This document shows positions 1-14,549 of a stretch of DNA of 64,000 bases, in pieces; position 1 is the stretch's first letter; each line of letters begins with the position of its first letter. Below the pieces are notes generated by a model. The model was not told where the DNA came from and ran no database searches. It was given only the letters and a program-made list of their open reading frames with translations. The stretch is taken from assembly GCF_022267325.1 (NCBI RefSeq), contig NZ_JAIZBG010000001.1:3840501-3904500 (forward strand), written 5' to 3'. The translations under genes and the position numbers were made by a program. This DNA comes from Leptospira sanjuanensis. GTDB lineage: Bacteria; Spirochaetota; Leptospiria; Leptospirales; Leptospiraceae.

Positions 1-2686
<2,686 letters not shown>

Positions 2687-2709
2687 AATCGAAATCGTAA
2701 GGAGAATTT

Positions 2710-3135
2710 ATGAAACCAAAATTATTGATTCGGATCGCCGCCATCATGTTGCTTATCTTTGCAATTGGTCATTCGATCGGTCATTTTACTCGATACAACA
2801 CGACCGATCCGCAAGCGCTTACCGTTATTTCCGCAATGCAGCAAACAAAAATTCCAATGGAAGGCGTTACAAAATCATACGATCAATTCTATTCGGGAAT
2901 GAGTTTGAACCTGAGCATCGTTTTGTTTTCGTTGACGATCCTTCTTTGGTTCCTATCGAATCTTGCAGAGTCTGATCCAGGTGCGACTTTGAAACTTTTG
3001 CTTCCGATTTTCTTTTGTGTCGCCGCTTTTTCAGTTACGGGTTTTTTGTATTTCTTTGCGGCGCCGACACTGATTTCATCGTTGGGTGCGATTTCACTTT
3101 TGGCGAGCATCGCGATCTTGCAGAAGAAGTCATAG
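2710..3135 (+). CDS. Small four-helix membrane protein, unknown function
   Basis: A 141-residue hydrophobic protein with about four membrane segments (residues 7-25, 66-86, 95-115, 118-137). It begins 23 bases after the AsmA-like gene, behind an AAGGAG-type ribosome site, so it is probably the last gene of that transcript. The loop after helix 1 contains HSIGHFTRYNT and polar residues. I do not recognise a characterised family; it resembles conserved Leptospira hypothetical membrane proteins. Confidence 0.7.
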   Translation: MKPKLLIRIAAIMLLIFAIGHSIGHFTRYNTTDPQALTVISAMQQTKIPMEGVTKSYDQFYSGMSLNLSIVLFSLTILLWFLSNLAESDPGATLKLLLPIFFCVAAFSVTGFLYFFAAPTLISSLGAISLLASIAILQKKS

Positions 3136-3151
3136 TAAGAATTGAGATTCG

Positions 3152-3203
3152 ATAATCTTTCGAAGGGATCGTTTCCGTTCGGCAATTGACTATGAAAGAT
3201 TAT
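3152..3203. terminator. Possible convergent terminator hairpin
   Basis: A 10-base inverted repeat, ATAATCTTTC at 3152-3161 and GAAAGATTAT at 3194-3203, lies between the ends of two convergent genes. The 32-base loop and A/T-rich stem make it a weak terminator candidate. Confidence 0.3.
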
Positions 3204-3255
3204 GTTGTCGGAAATACCGCGATTACACCGTGAACTTCAAATGGCTTCCGCCCGT

Positions 3256-5091
3256 TCAGGTAAAATCCAGATCCATTCCTTCTTGAATCAAAATTCGAAG
3301 CGCATTGCTCGTTTCCACCAGCCCGTCTCGAATCTTATAATCGAAGTGCATGGTTCCGTTTAGGATTTCCTCTTGAAAATGTTTTAATACGACACCGTCA
3401 ACTTTTGCAAGTTCGAGATCGTGGCTTGTGACCAAACCGACCACTCGATTCTTTTTGAGTTCCTTTAAGATTCCTTTGCACGCAAGAGAACGTTCTCTCG
3501 TATTGGTTCCTTTCAAAATTTCATCGAGTAAAACAAGATGCGGTTTGCTACCGTCTTTGATCTTTTTAACGATCTCTGAAAGCCTTCTTACTTCCGCATA
3601 AAAGAAAGAGATTCCTTCTTCCAGGTTGTCCTCGTTTCTCATACTTGTATGAACTTTCAACACGGGCAGCGAAAATTCTTTTGCAGGAGCCGGACCTCCG
3701 GCCAAAGAAAGAATGGAGGCGACACCGATCGTGCGTAAATAAGTCGTTTTGCCGGACATGTTGGAGCCCGTGATTAAAACGACATTTCCTTCTTCAATCG
3801 CTTCCAAAGGATTCGAAACTCTCGACTCGGAAGGAAGCAAAGGGTGAAAAAGTTCCTTACCTGCTATTCCTCTGTTGGAAGCTTCCGGAAGAATTTCCGG
3901 AAAACAATAATCGGGAAACATCCGCTTCAGATTCGCAAAAGGAAAGAGAGAATCGAATACGGTCAAATCCTCAATCGAATGTTCCAAAAGAGCCGAATGT
4001 TTTTCTCGCCATTTCGAAATTCTTTGCAGGATCCAAAGATCGTATAAGAACAGATTGTTTAAAATCAAATGAAGTAGAGGCGCTTCGGTTAAAGCAACCC
4101 GTTTCAAAATCCGATCCAAATCCTCATACGCGGATTTTAATTCTTTCTTTGAAGTTTCACTTAAAAGCGTCCTCTCGTTTTTGTCGCGAACGTTCAGACC
4201 TTTCAAATAAATTAGAATTTTCTGAAGTCCTCCGATGCTTCCTGAAAGATCATAATACTGCCTGAAAATTTCGAGGGAGCGGGAGCGATACAACCCGAAT
4301 AAAATCAGATTGAGGAAAAGAACCGATGCGGGAAACGGAACGCCTAAAAGGACGTTTGCAGGAATAAAAGCCAACACGAGAATCGTAACCGGTTTATAAA
4401 TTTTCCGGAGCCAAGGATACTGATCCCAGAATTTCGAATCGGAATCGTTCCGTATCAGTTTCAATTCCGCCTTGGCAACTGCGGGCGCAGCATCCTGATT
4501 CTCCCGAAGATACGAAGCCAGTCTCAATACTTTAGGAATCGCGAATGTTTTTTCGGAAATCGATTTTACGATCGATTGACGTAATAGAACATTCTCCCTT
4601 TTAAAATCATCGGAAAGATCGTCGATCGGATCCAAAAGCGAAACCAATCTCTGTTCCGCGTTCCGAGTGAATGTCGTATCGAGCCACGGAAAAAGTCCGT
4701 TCTCCCGAAACAAATCCAAATCTCTTGCCAACGGAGAAACCGTTTCCGAAGAAAGTTTCGTTCCGTATTTTTTACCGTAACCGCGAATCTCGATTCTTGC
4801 GATTTCCCGGTTCAATACGAAACTCCAAAGTCGAATTCTTTCCCTGGATAAAAGAGTCTTTTTGTATCTCCTTACAAAAACGAAAAAGATCAAAAGAAGA
4901 ATCAAAGACGGAAGATAATAAACATACGAAGAACGAAGATAATAGAAAACGGAAATCCAAACCGCAAAGGCGGAAAAGAAGCTTAAGCGAAACAAGGAAA
5001 GTCTGGATAAAAGCGAGGAGACACGATCCTGATGGCGGTCTACTATTTCAGCTCTACGTTGAAGCCGATCGATCTGAAGAGAGGGTATCAT
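3256..5091 (-). CDS. Membrane-anchored MutS-like ATPase
   Basis: A 611-residue protein with the C-terminal ATPase of the MutS superfamily: Walker [14 protein letters not shown] (about residues 444-456), Walker [17 protein letters not shown] (about 524-539) and the downstream TSHD motif. Unlike mismatch-repair MutS it has no mismatch-recognition domain. It carries two N-terminal hydrophobic segments (about residues 35-75) and two more near 235-275, so it should sit in the inner membrane. Such membrane MutS-like proteins are widespread in bacteria but poorly characterised; a mismatch-repair role should not be assumed. Its ATG overlaps the stop of the upstream 78-residue gene (ATGA), implying coupled translation. 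Confidence 0.82.
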   Translation of the reverse strand: MIPSLQIDRLQRRAEIVDRHQDRVSSLLSRLSLFRLSFFSAFAVWISVFYYLRSSYVYYLPSLILLLIFFVFVRRYKKTLLSRERIRLWSFVLNREIARIEIRGYGKKYGTKLSSETVSPLARDLDLFRENGLFPWLDTTFTRNAEQRLVSLLDPIDDLSDDFKRENVLLRQSIVKSISEKTFAIPKVLRLASYLRENQDAAPAVAKAELKLIRNDSDSKFWDQYPWLRKIYKPVTILVLAFIPANVLLGVPFPASVLFLNLILFGLYRSRSLEIFRQYYDLSGSIGGLQKILIYLKGLNVRDKNERTLLSETSKKELKSAYEDLDRILKRVALTEAPLLHLILNNLFLYDLWILQRISKWREKHSALLEHSIEDLTVFDSLFPFANLKRMFPDYCFPEILPEASNRGIAGKELFHPLLPSESRVSNPLEAIEEGNVVLITGSNMSGKTTYLRTIGVASILSLAGGPAPAKEFSLPVLKVHTSMRNEDNLEEGISFFYAEVRRLSEIVKKIKDGSKPHLVLLDEILKGTNTRERSLACKGILKELKKNRVVGLVTSHDLELAKVDGVVLKHFQEEILNGTMHFDYKIRDGLVETSNALRILIQEGMDLDFT

Positions 5092-5324
5092 CCGGTAAGG
5101 GAATTGATGTTTTCGTAGTGTTCGTTTTCGCGTTTATAAAGTTCAAAATCCAGCAAACGAACCAAAGATCCGAGGTCCGGCATCACCCAGCGTGAAACCA
5201 ATTTCCCGCGGTCCTTGCCTTTGATCTTGTCCACGTACGCGTATCCGAACAGATCCGTTCCGTACTCGTAGGCGACGAATCTTCCCGTCCTTTTACCCGT
5301 ATTGTTGATCAACCGAATCTGCAT
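5088..5324 (-). CDS. Small protein coupled to the MutS-like gene, unknown function
   Basis: A 78-residue soluble protein, start [16 protein letters not shown], with a compact mix of basic and aromatic residues ([28 protein letters not shown]). No signal peptide or membrane segment. Its stop overlaps the start of the MutS-like gene, so the two are probably expressed together and may work together. I do not recognise the family. The ATGA overlap supports it as real. Confidence 0.6.
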   Translation of the reverse strand: MQIRLINNTGKRTGRFVAYEYGTDLFGYAYVDKIKGKDRGKLVSRWVMPDLGSLVRLLDFELYKRENEHYENINSLTG

Positions 5325-5499
5325 TTTTTTGCAATTTTACCGTTTTGGGAAAATTCGTACAAGAAAAAAAATACTCAAGGATTTTCCAATTTCATCGATA
5401 GGTAGTTCAGGGAGTCAATTGCTTTCTCACGGATGAGATCGGCCGGAATTCCCAATAAAAAGATCACCAACCAAACCAGAAGTCGCATGGAGGCGCAAA

Positions 5500-5706
5500 A
5501 TGTTTTACCCGGAAATGGATCCAGATTTAAAAAGTTCCTTTCTTTCGATCGACAAAACCGTCGCAAATCTCGTAAACAATACGATTCTTCCTCAATCCGG
5601 ATTAAAAGCCGGTAACCTTCTGAACGCGGATCAAATGAAAAAATTAAAGGAAATCCGCAAACGCAGATTCAGATCCAATGAGTGGAAACAATTCTTAAAG
5701 GACTAA
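5500..5706 (+). CDS. Small basic protein, unknown function
   Basis: A 68-residue protein starting MFYPEMDPDLK behind a good ribosome site (GGAGG at 5489-5493, six bases before the ATG). It is charged and probably helical, with a basic C-terminal half (KKLKEIRKRRFRSNEWKQFL) that could bind nucleic acid or a membrane surface; this is inference from composition. No recognisable domain. A minus-strand reading (5375-5488) lacks a ribosome site and was not preferred. Confidence 0.55.
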   Translation: MFYPEMDPDLKSSFLSIDKTVANLVNNTILPQSGLKAGNLLNADQMKKLKEIRKRRFRSNEWKQFLKD

Positions 5707-5812
5707 ATTCAAACTTCGCTTAACAAACGGCGGATTCGATTCTAAGGAGCTTCGCGTAAAAGCGAAACTTCCATGCGAATACGAATTCATAGAGAATCGA
5801 ACCTATAAAATA

Positions 5813-5841
5813 AAAAAGCCTGCTAAAATAGCAGGCTTTTT
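5813..5841. terminator. Bidirectional intrinsic terminator
   Basis: A perfect stem AAAAGCCTGCT / AGCAGGCTTTT around a five-base loop, flanked by A and T runs on both sides so it can act in either direction. It lies between the 68-residue gene (plus) and the end of the caspase-like gene (minus), 23 bases from the latter's stop. Confidence 0.85.
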
Positions 5842-5863
5842 CGTGTTAAACCCAAATACGTTT

Positions 5864-7486
<1,623 letters not shown>

Positions 7487-7805
7487 ACCTGGCCTCCTGG
7501 GATGATTTGGAATGGAATCAGGGTAGCAAAAGAAATCCTTTTGTCATTATTTTTTTAGGGAAAGAATCGATGCTTCTAAATTTAGGAAAGAATTTTCCAA
7601 AATTTATTTGGCCGGAATGGAGCGAAAAAGGATACAATTTACAATCGAATTTACGGCGTATCTTGAAACGAAACTCGATCGAATTGTTTTTGATTAAAAA
7701 CGGTTCTTAAGAAACTCTTCCGAGAATTATAAAACGAAAAAAGAAATCGGAAGGGGTCTTTTCATATTCGACAAAGACCGCTTCTTAAAAATAAAATCTT
7801 GAAAA
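7487..7805. other. Intergenic region upstream of the caspase-like gene
   Basis: 319 bases without a convincing gene. It should carry the caspase-like gene's promoter and ribosome site at its left end and the end of the ompL1 transcript at its right. A short stem GGTCTTT (7755-7761) / AAAGACC (7773-7779) may be the ompL1 terminator, but no T-run follows it directly. A plus-strand frame at 7465-7710 has no ribosome site and looks spurious. Confidence 0.4.
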
Positions 7806-8705
7806 TTAGAGTTCGTGTTTGTAACCGACTCGGTATTGTGTTCCGCCTAGTACAACCGGATACGCCGGTGACGGCGATAATCCGAGAATTCCCCCTGCAG
7901 ATTGAGTGTGACCCGTGCCTAACTTATAAGAATAAAGTGTTTCCGCTTCTAAGTAGAGAAACCCCTTTTCGGTAAGTCTGGATTGAGCTCCCACGATCCA
8001 GTTTGGTGCGACACCGGAAACGCTGAAACGAACATCTTCCCAAATCGCCGCGGGGTTGGTTCCGTCGGAAATCAAACCTGCAACCGCGGGACTCAAAGGC
8101 ATCACGGCATCGTGCACCAAATTGGAAAGACTGGAACCGGATAAACTCCATCCGCCTTTAAAATAATGAATTCCGCCGCCGATGTAAATTGCGTTGTCTT
8201 CCGAAACGGTAACCTTCATCCCTACGTTGATCGGAATTTGAATCGCGTTATAATCCCAAGTAATATCATAAAATTTGAATCCTAATGCCTTCGCTTCCGT
8301 GTCCCCGCCGAAGTATTTTCTCGTATAATTTGCAGCAATCCTTGCAAAATAGAATTTCCCGAATTCCTTCTCATAGCCCGCCGAAAAAACGAGACCTGAC
8401 ATAGCGCCGTTCGCTTTCACATTGATCAATCCGGCCGTCGTATTCTCCAGGGTTTGCAGACGATTTTCAGGAATTACCGCCCTTCTGGGTGCGACTCCTG
8501 CATTCGCATTTCCACCCGTTCCACCGGAAGCGATGTCGTAATAATTTGCCGAATCTAAACCGTCTTTCGTAATCGTTCCGCCCAATTGAGCAAGATCAAA
8601 CTGAAGACCGAGACTTCCGAATACATACGACTTTGCGCTGATTGAATTCAACGAAAGCAATATTGATGCGGCAACAAATACAACCGTAAGCGATTTTCGA
8701 AACAT
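7806..8705 (-). CDS. ompL1: OmpL1-family outer-membrane porin
   Basis: A 299-residue beta-barrel protein with an N-terminal signal peptide (cleavage near SISA-K). It matches the leptospiral porin OmpL1 as I remember it: GLQFDLAQLGGTITKDGLD near the N-terminus, GVAPRRA, ENRLQTLENTTAGLIN, SGVAPNWIVGAQSR, SAGGILGLSPSPAYPVVLGG, and the terminal YRVGYKHEL. OmpL1 is a trimeric surface-exposed porin of Leptospira that also binds host ligands. This copy appears shorter (about 299 versus 320) and clearly divergent from the L. interrogans protein, so it is either the orthologue in a distant species or a paralogue. The ribosome site is TTAGAGG before the ATG. A strong hairpin sits just upstream. Confidence 0.88.
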   Translation of the reverse strand: MFRKSLTVVFVAASILLSLNSISAKSYVFGSLGLQFDLAQLGGTITKDGLDSANYYDIASGGTGGNANAGVAPRRAVIPENRLQTLENTTAGLINVKANGAMSGLVFSAGYEKEFGKFYFARIAANYTRKYFGGDTEAKALGFKFYDITWDYNAIQIPINVGMKVTVSEDNAIYIGGGIHYFKGGWSLSGSSLSNLVHDAVMPLSPAVAGLISDGTNPAAIWEDVRFSVSGVAPNWIVGAQSRLTEKGFLYLEAETLYSYKLGTGHTQSAGGILGLSPSPAYPVVLGGTQYRVGYKHEL

Positions 8706-8736
8706 GATTAACCTCTAATTTTCGATTTAGTTTCCG

Positions 8737-8767
8737 GATTTAGAGTGAGAAACACTCACTCTAAATC
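8737..8767 (-). promoter_or_regulatory. Perfect 13-bp inverted repeat in the ompL1 leader
   Basis: GATTTAGAGTGAG (8737-8749) and CTCACTCTAAATC (8755-8767) are perfect complements around a five-base loop, 32-62 bases upstream of the ompL1 start. With no U-run after it, it is not an obvious terminator. It could be a dimeric repressor/activator operator or, if inside the mRNA, a stem near the ribosome site affecting translation or stability. Confidence 0.6.
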
Positions 8768-9042
8768 GAATGTGAACGAATCGTATATAGAGTAGAAAAG
8801 AATGTCAAACGACATTCAACGGAAACCGTTCAGGAAGCATTATTTCTCAAGCAACTACATTAAAATTTAATTATATTATAATGCTCATTAGATAACGTTT
8901 GTTTTGCTAAATCGAACTTTTTTCTTCATTTTTTCGATATCATTATAATCTGACCGGACGAAAGGATAAGCTCGCAAAACTCGAAAGCATTCTTTCCTTA
9001 AAAAAGTTTTCGTTAAGACGAAAAGGGCAAACGCCAATAAAA
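8768..9042. other. A/T-rich intergenic region between ompL1 and ilvC
   Basis: Together with the ompL1 leader this gives more than 300 bases without a gene. It is rich in A/T runs (for example around 8855-8900) consistent with a promoter region for ompL1. No ORF with a ribosome site and no further strong hairpin was seen. Confidence 0.4.
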
Positions 9043-9076
9043 AAAACCCGGAAGACTTTAAAGTCCGCCGGGTTTT
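9043..9076 (-). terminator. ilvC intrinsic terminator
   Basis: Stem AAAACCCGG (9043-9051) / CCGGGTTTT (9068-9076) with an inner palindrome GACTTTAAAGTC (9054-9065). Read on the minus strand it ends in a U-run and lies 25 bases after the ilvC stop. Confidence 0.88.
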
Positions 9077-9101
9077 GTCTGCAAGAAAAGCGAAGTGAAA
9101 A

Positions 9102-10202
<1,101 letters not shown>

Positions 10203-10317
10203 CTACAATCGCTGAAGTAGAAGAAACCTTCTTTGTAAGGACGGAAGACCGAATTCTAAGCGTGTAAATTATGTATCATTGAAATTCGAATTAAACCGAT
10301 CTTCTATAGAACGAAGC

Positions 10318-11907
10318 CTATTCCCCGTCGACCTTGGTCAACCGATTCGACTGGAGATCCAGTTCGAGAATGATATTCGCAAGATTCTCGCTTTTTTCCG
10401 TCAGCGATTCCATAGAATTCTGAAGACTCGCGATCGCGTTTACGATTCCGGTAAGACCAATTCTTTGTTCGGAAGAAGCAAGTTCGATTTCGGAAGACAA
10501 AGACCGCAAATGGTCCAGTGAAGAAAAAAATTGAGAATTGATCGTTCTCTGTTGTTCGAATAATTTTAAGAACTCGTTAAACCTGGAAAAGAGATCCTGA
10601 AATAAAATATCCTGTTCCTTCACATGGCTGGCGGTCGTTTCCGCGGACTTCCGACCCGTAACCACGTGATTGGAAGAATCGCGAATGATCTTGGAAATCA
10701 AATCCGCGTTGCCAGCGCTGCTTTCCGCAAGTTTGGAAACCTCCTGAGCGACTACCGCAAAACCCTTTCCGGCCTCTCCCGCACGAGCGGCTTCGATCGA
10801 AGCATTTAAAGAAAGAAGATTGGTTCGATCCGCAACCTCCGACATGATCCGATTCACTTCGCCCACGCTTCGGAAAGAATCTCCTAAAGAAGATAAAGAT
10901 TTGGCAAGTTCTTCCACGAAACCGGTCACCATCGAACCGGACTTACGGACCTTATCCATACTCTGATCGAGTATTTCGTTGAACTGCGAAATTCTTTCGA
11001 TGATCGATTTTAAATTATCCGTATGATCCAAAAGACTTGCAATTTGTTTAAACTGTTTCTGGACCGTATCGGAAGAATTCTCCGTTTGCGATTGGAATTC
11101 CTCGACCGTCGAGCTGATCTCCTCGAAAGAAGAAGCATGATCCGAAACCAACGCGGAAAAATCGTTCATAAATTCCTTCAGATTTCGCGAGGAACTTTTC
11201 AGATATTGAGCGGACTCGTTCATTCTTTGCGTTCTATCGTTCATAAATCGATATGACTCTTCTAATTTCTTTTGTCTGATCTTGGAATTGTCCCTGAGTT
11301 TTAAGAATAGTTTTACAAGAAATTGCAGAATCAGGGAAGAAGTGAACATAAACAAGATCTTCAAAAACTGTTCCGAAGGAGAAGCGCTTCCGATCGAAGT
11401 TGAAAGAATCGGATCGATCACAAAGTTAAGTCCGTTTAATCCCGAAAGCAAGATTACGATCGATTGGGTCAAAGCGGAAATAAAACCGATCAAAACGATA
11501 AAGTTAGGCGAAAGTAAAAGAGTGGAACAGATGATATATACGAATCCGATCGCCGTCAAAACTTGATTGCGAACGACACCCGCCGAAAGTTCGGGCTTAT
11601 CAACCGCGACAACCGCCATAGAAGAAAAGAAAATAAGAACGTCGGCCACAAGCAGAACCTTGCTTTGAATTTCCGTAAAACCGTTCCGAAATTTGATTTT
11701 ATAATAACCGTAAAGCGCGTAGGCGAATATGGTGCTGATACCTACGAGATAAGAAGCGTTTTGTCCCGAACTATTTTGTTTCCAATTTACGATGACGGAA
11801 AAATAAAAAAGAAAAACCAAAATCAATCGTATATGGTTGATATAGATCGAACCGGAAGCGATAATCTCTTGGTCGGATTGTTTGATTTCATTGTCGATAA
11901 CTTGCAT
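10318..11907 (-). CDS. Methyl-accepting chemotaxis protein with six-helix membrane domain (copy A)
   Basis: A 529-residue chemoreceptor. The N-terminal 205 residues hold about six membrane helices with no sizeable periplasmic ligand domain and no recognisable HAMP domain. The rest is the cytoplasmic coiled-coil signalling domain, with the conserved hairpin tip at about 352-400 ([22 protein letters not shown], then [16 protein letters not shown]) that contacts CheA/CheW. The signal may be sensed within the membrane. Copy B lies directly upstream; the two differ in their membrane domains yet share an almost identical 362-base core. Confidence 0.93.
   Translation of the reverse strand: MQVIDNEIKQSDQEIIASGSIYINHIRLILVFLFYFSVIVNWKQNSSGQNASYLVGISTIFAYALYGYYKIKFRNGFTEIQSKVLLVADVLIFFSSMAVVAVDKPELSAGVVRNQVLTAIGFVYIICSTLLLSPNFIVLIGFISALTQSIVILLSGLNGLNFVIDPILSTSIGSASPSEQFLKILFMFTSSLILQFLVKLFLKLRDNSKIRQKKLEESYRFMNDRTQRMNESAQYLKSSSRNLKEFMNDFSALVSDHASSFEEISSTVEEFQSQTENSSDTVQKQFKQIASLLDHTDNLKSIIERISQFNEILDQSMDKVRKSGSMVTGFVEELAKSLSSLGDSFRSVGEVNRIMSEVADRTNLLSLNASIEAARAGEAGKGFAVVAQEVSKLAESSAGNADLISKIIRDSSNHVVTGRKSAETTASHVKEQDILFQDLFSRFNEFLKLFEQQRTINSQFFSSLDHLRSLSSEIELASSEQRIGLTGIVNAIASLQNSMESLTEKSENLANIILELDLQSNRLTKVDGE
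10655..11016. repeat. Direct repeat shared by two chemoreceptor genes (copy 1)
   Basis: 362 bases encoding the signalling-tip region, matching 12350-12711 with about eight mismatches counted by eye (roughly 98% identical). Flanking coding sequence of the two genes is visibly more divergent. Offset between the copies is 1695 bases. Confidence 0.9.
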
Positions 11908-12012
11908 CGACCCTGAATATTTGCTTTTAGTTAGTTTCTCAAATCATTTTTAATACGTTATGCGAAACAGAACTATCAAATTATAAAAACTTTGGGATTG
12001 TGGATTCAATCC

Positions 12013-13602
12013 TCAGAAATCTCCGATTCGTGTTAAAGAATTCGATTGAGTTTCCAGTTCCCGCACGATCAAGCTTAGATTCTCGCTTTTTTCAACAAGA
12101 GTTTCCATAGAATTCTGAAGACTCGCGATCGCTTCCACGATTCCTCTCAAACCCGTTTTTTGCTCGGAGGATGCGATCTCAATTTCGGAGGATAAAACTC
12201 TCAGTCGATCCAAGGTGGAAAAAAACTGAGCATTGATTCTCTTTTGTTCTTCGAACATCTTTGAAAATTCTTCAAACCTGCCGAACAAATCCTGAAATAA
12301 AGATTCCTGTTCTTTTACATGGCCCGCCGTAGTCTCCGCAGATTTTTGCCCCGTAACCACGTGATTGGAAGAATCGCGAATGATCTTGGAAATCAAATCC
12401 GCGTTGCCAGCGCTGCTTTCCGCAAGTTTGGAAACTTCCTGAGCGACTACCGCAAAACCCTTTCCGGCCTCTCCCGCACGAGCGGCTTCGATCGAAGCAT
12501 TTAATGAAAGAAGATTGGTTCGATCCGCAACCTCGGACATGATCCGATTCACTTCGCCCACGCTACGGAAAGAATCGCCTAAAGAAGATAAAGATTTGGC
12601 AAGTTCTTCCACGAAACCGGTCACCATCGAACCGGACTTACGGACCTTATCCATACTCTGATCGAGCACTTCGTTGAACTGCGAAATCCTTTCGATGATC
12701 GATTTTAAATTGCTACTATGTCCGATCAAATTTTCAATATTGCTAAACTGATTTTTTACGTTATCGGAAGAATTCTCCGTTTGCGATTGAAATTCCTCCA
12801 TCGTCGAGCTGATCTCCTCGAAAGAAGAAGCATGATCCGAAACCAACGTGGAAAAATCGTTCATAAAGTTCTTTAAGTTTAAGGAAGATTCTTTTAGAGC
12901 GCGAGCGGATTCTCTCATTTTATCGCTTCTTTCGGCGATCAATCTATGAGAGTCTTCCAATTCTTTTTGCCTAAATTCGGAGTTTTCTCGAAGCCGCATA
13001 AACAGTTTCACGAGAATTCTCACGATAAACGTGCATGCAAAAATGAACAAAATCTTAGTGATTTGTTCGGAGGTCGCCGCGTGCCCCAAAGAATTGGCAA
13101 GTTTCGGTTCCTCGGTAAGAACCAAACCGTGTTGTGTGGCCGTGTAAACGACGACAATATGGGCGAGCGCAGACGAGAATCCGACCACAAGAATAAAGTT
13201 AGGCGCAAGTAGCAAACCGGCATAAATGATGTAAAGATAACTGATTCCGTATAGAACGGAACTTTTAACCATTCCGGACGTATAATCAGGGTGATCCATC
13301 GCAGCGCCGAACATCGCACAAAATAGAGCGCCGACATCCGCCAAAATGAACACCTTACTTAAGGTATGGGAAAGAGTTCCGGTGGTTTTAATTTTATAAA
13401 GACTATAAAAGAAATACAGGAGCATCGTCGTAGTTCCACTTAGATACAAAGTGTTTTGAACTACGTTGCTCCGGTTCCAACCGATCGCGATCGAAGAATA
13501 ATACAGTAGAATCAATCCGAGCCGAATCCAGTTGATGTAAGCGGGGCCCGAGGCAATGATTTCCTCGTCCGTTTTTCGCGAGGATTCTTTCTTGGATGTC
13601 AT
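12013..13602 (-). CDS. Methyl-accepting chemotaxis protein with six-helix membrane domain (copy B)
   Basis: A 529-residue paralogue of the preceding receptor, same strand and same length, separated by about 105 bases. Layout is identical: six N-terminal membrane helices (to about residue 205), no clear HAMP, then a coiled-coil signalling domain with the same tip sequence. The membrane halves are only moderately similar, so the two probably sense different stimuli but feed the same CheA/CheW array. The tandem arrangement and near-identical core point to duplication followed by gene conversion. Confidence 0.93.
   Translation of the reverse strand: MTSKKESSRKTDEEIIASGPAYINWIRLGLILLYYSSIAIGWNRSNVVQNTLYLSGTTTMLLYFFYSLYKIKTTGTLSHTLSKVFILADVGALFCAMFGAAMDHPDYTSGMVKSSVLYGISYLYIIYAGLLLAPNFILVVGFSSALAHIVVVYTATQHGLVLTEEPKLANSLGHAATSEQITKILFIFACTFIVRILVKLFMRLRENSEFRQKELEDSHRLIAERSDKMRESARALKESSLNLKNFMNDFSTLVSDHASSFEEISSTMEEFQSQTENSSDNVKNQFSNIENLIGHSSNLKSIIERISQFNEVLDQSMDKVRKSGSMVTGFVEELAKSLSSLGDSFRSVGEVNRIMSEVADRTNLLSLNASIEAARAGEAGKGFAVVAQEVSKLAESSAGNADLISKIIRDSSNHVVTGQKSAETTAGHVKEQESLFQDLFGRFEEFSKMFEEQKRINAQFFSTLDRLRVLSSEIEIASSEQKTGLRGIVEAIASLQNSMETLVEKSENLSLIVRELETQSNSLTRIGDF
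12350..12711. repeat. Direct repeat shared by two chemoreceptor genes (copy 2)
   Basis: Partner of 10655-11016. The differences include CTATC-type single substitutions and one Ile/Val replacement near the left of the tip (NEILDQ versus NEVLDQ); nearly all others are silent. Confidence 0.9.
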
Positions 13603-13995
13603 GATACTAATGACGAGAATTTACTTCGAAAAATCAATGGTTTTTCTAAAATGGAAATTTATAATTTACGAGTTCGGATTTACAATTCGAAAAAACGTTA
13701 AGTGACTTGTATCCTGATAACTTGCCGTTCTGAAAATCGAATTTTAGGAAACATTGATTCACTTTTTTCGAAATGTTTTCCGCGAATTCACGTTCGTTCT
13801 GAAATGAGCGCATATCGCAAAAGGGCTTACTCTAAATTCCGCCCCATTGGGGACGGATTTTTGTTTGTTTCCATCCGCAATTTGATTCCGGTTCGTTCAT
13901 TTTGCCGCTTTCTTTTTTTGAACGAACATCGAATAAAAAATTTCTTTTTGAATTTTATCTGATTCATTTGGACTTTTATAATTAGAGGGATGATC
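13603..13995. other. Divergent intergenic region between chemoreceptor B and the OsmC-like gene
   Basis: About 390 bases holding the promoters of both genes. Plus- and minus-strand frames here lack ribosome sites and family resemblance. The only strong structure is a terminator-like hairpin at 13838-13862. Confidence 0.4.
13838..13862 (+). terminator. Orphan terminator-like hairpin upstream of the OsmC-like gene
   Basis: TCCGCCCC, a three-base loop, then GGGG-A-CGGA followed by five T. It has a G/C-rich stem with one bulged A. No plus-strand gene precedes it, so it could end a small RNA or act as a leader attenuator for the OsmC-like gene about 135 bases downstream. Confidence 0.45.
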
Positions 13996-14445
13996 ATGTC
14001 TGAACATAAAATCGGCATCTATTGGAAAAAAGGACCGGAAGAATTCAAATATGACTCGTATGACCGAACACATTCGATTCAATACGACGGCGGTCAGAAA
14101 TTATTCGGATCTTCCACAGTAGAGACCTTCGGAAAAGCGGAGCACGCCAACCCGGAAGAATTGTTGGCGTCTTCCGTCTGCAGCTGTCATTTTTTAACCT
14201 TTCTTGCGGTTGCCGCAAAGAGCAGATATGTCGTGTCCGAATATCAGGACCACGCAATCGCCACATTGGAAAAGAACGCGGAAGGAAAGATGGTCGTAAC
14301 GAAAATCGATCTTTATCCGAAGGTAACATTCGAAGGCGAAAAAATTCCCGATTCGGAGGCATTAGCGGATCTTCATGCGAAATCTCATCGGAATTGTTTT
14401 ATTTCGAATTCGATCAAATCGGAAGTGACGATCCATCCTCAATGA
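13996..14445 (+). CDS. OsmC/Ohr-family peroxidase-like protein
   Basis: A 149-residue cytosolic protein of the OsmC/Ohr family, which reduces organic hydroperoxides using two redox cysteines. The reactive pair is visible in SSVCSCHFL (about residue 60) and HRNCFISNS (about residue 132); the family's N-terminal glycine/aspartate region and C-terminal KSEVTI strand fit. An ATG two codons upstream (13990) touches the AGAGGG ribosome site, so the second ATG was chosen. Probably part of the oxidative-stress defence; whether its substrate is a lipid or alkyl peroxide cannot be told. Confidence 0.85.
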   Translation: MSEHKIGIYWKKGPEEFKYDSYDRTHSIQYDGGQKLFGSSTVETFGKAEHANPEELLASSVCSCHFLTFLAVAAKSRYVVSEYQDHAIATLEKNAEGKMVVTKIDLYPKVTFEGEKIPDSEALADLHAKSHRNCFISNSIKSEVTIHPQ

Positions 14446-14468
14446 AGGAGGATGATCGTCCTTTTTAA

Positions 14469-14544
<76 letters not shown>

Positions 14545-14549
14545 GGTTC

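Noticed and set aside
5375..5566. Minus-strand small hydrophobic frame
   Set aside because: No ribosome site; the purine-rich site here serves the plus-strand gene at 5500. A 37-residue membrane peptide cannot be fully excluded.
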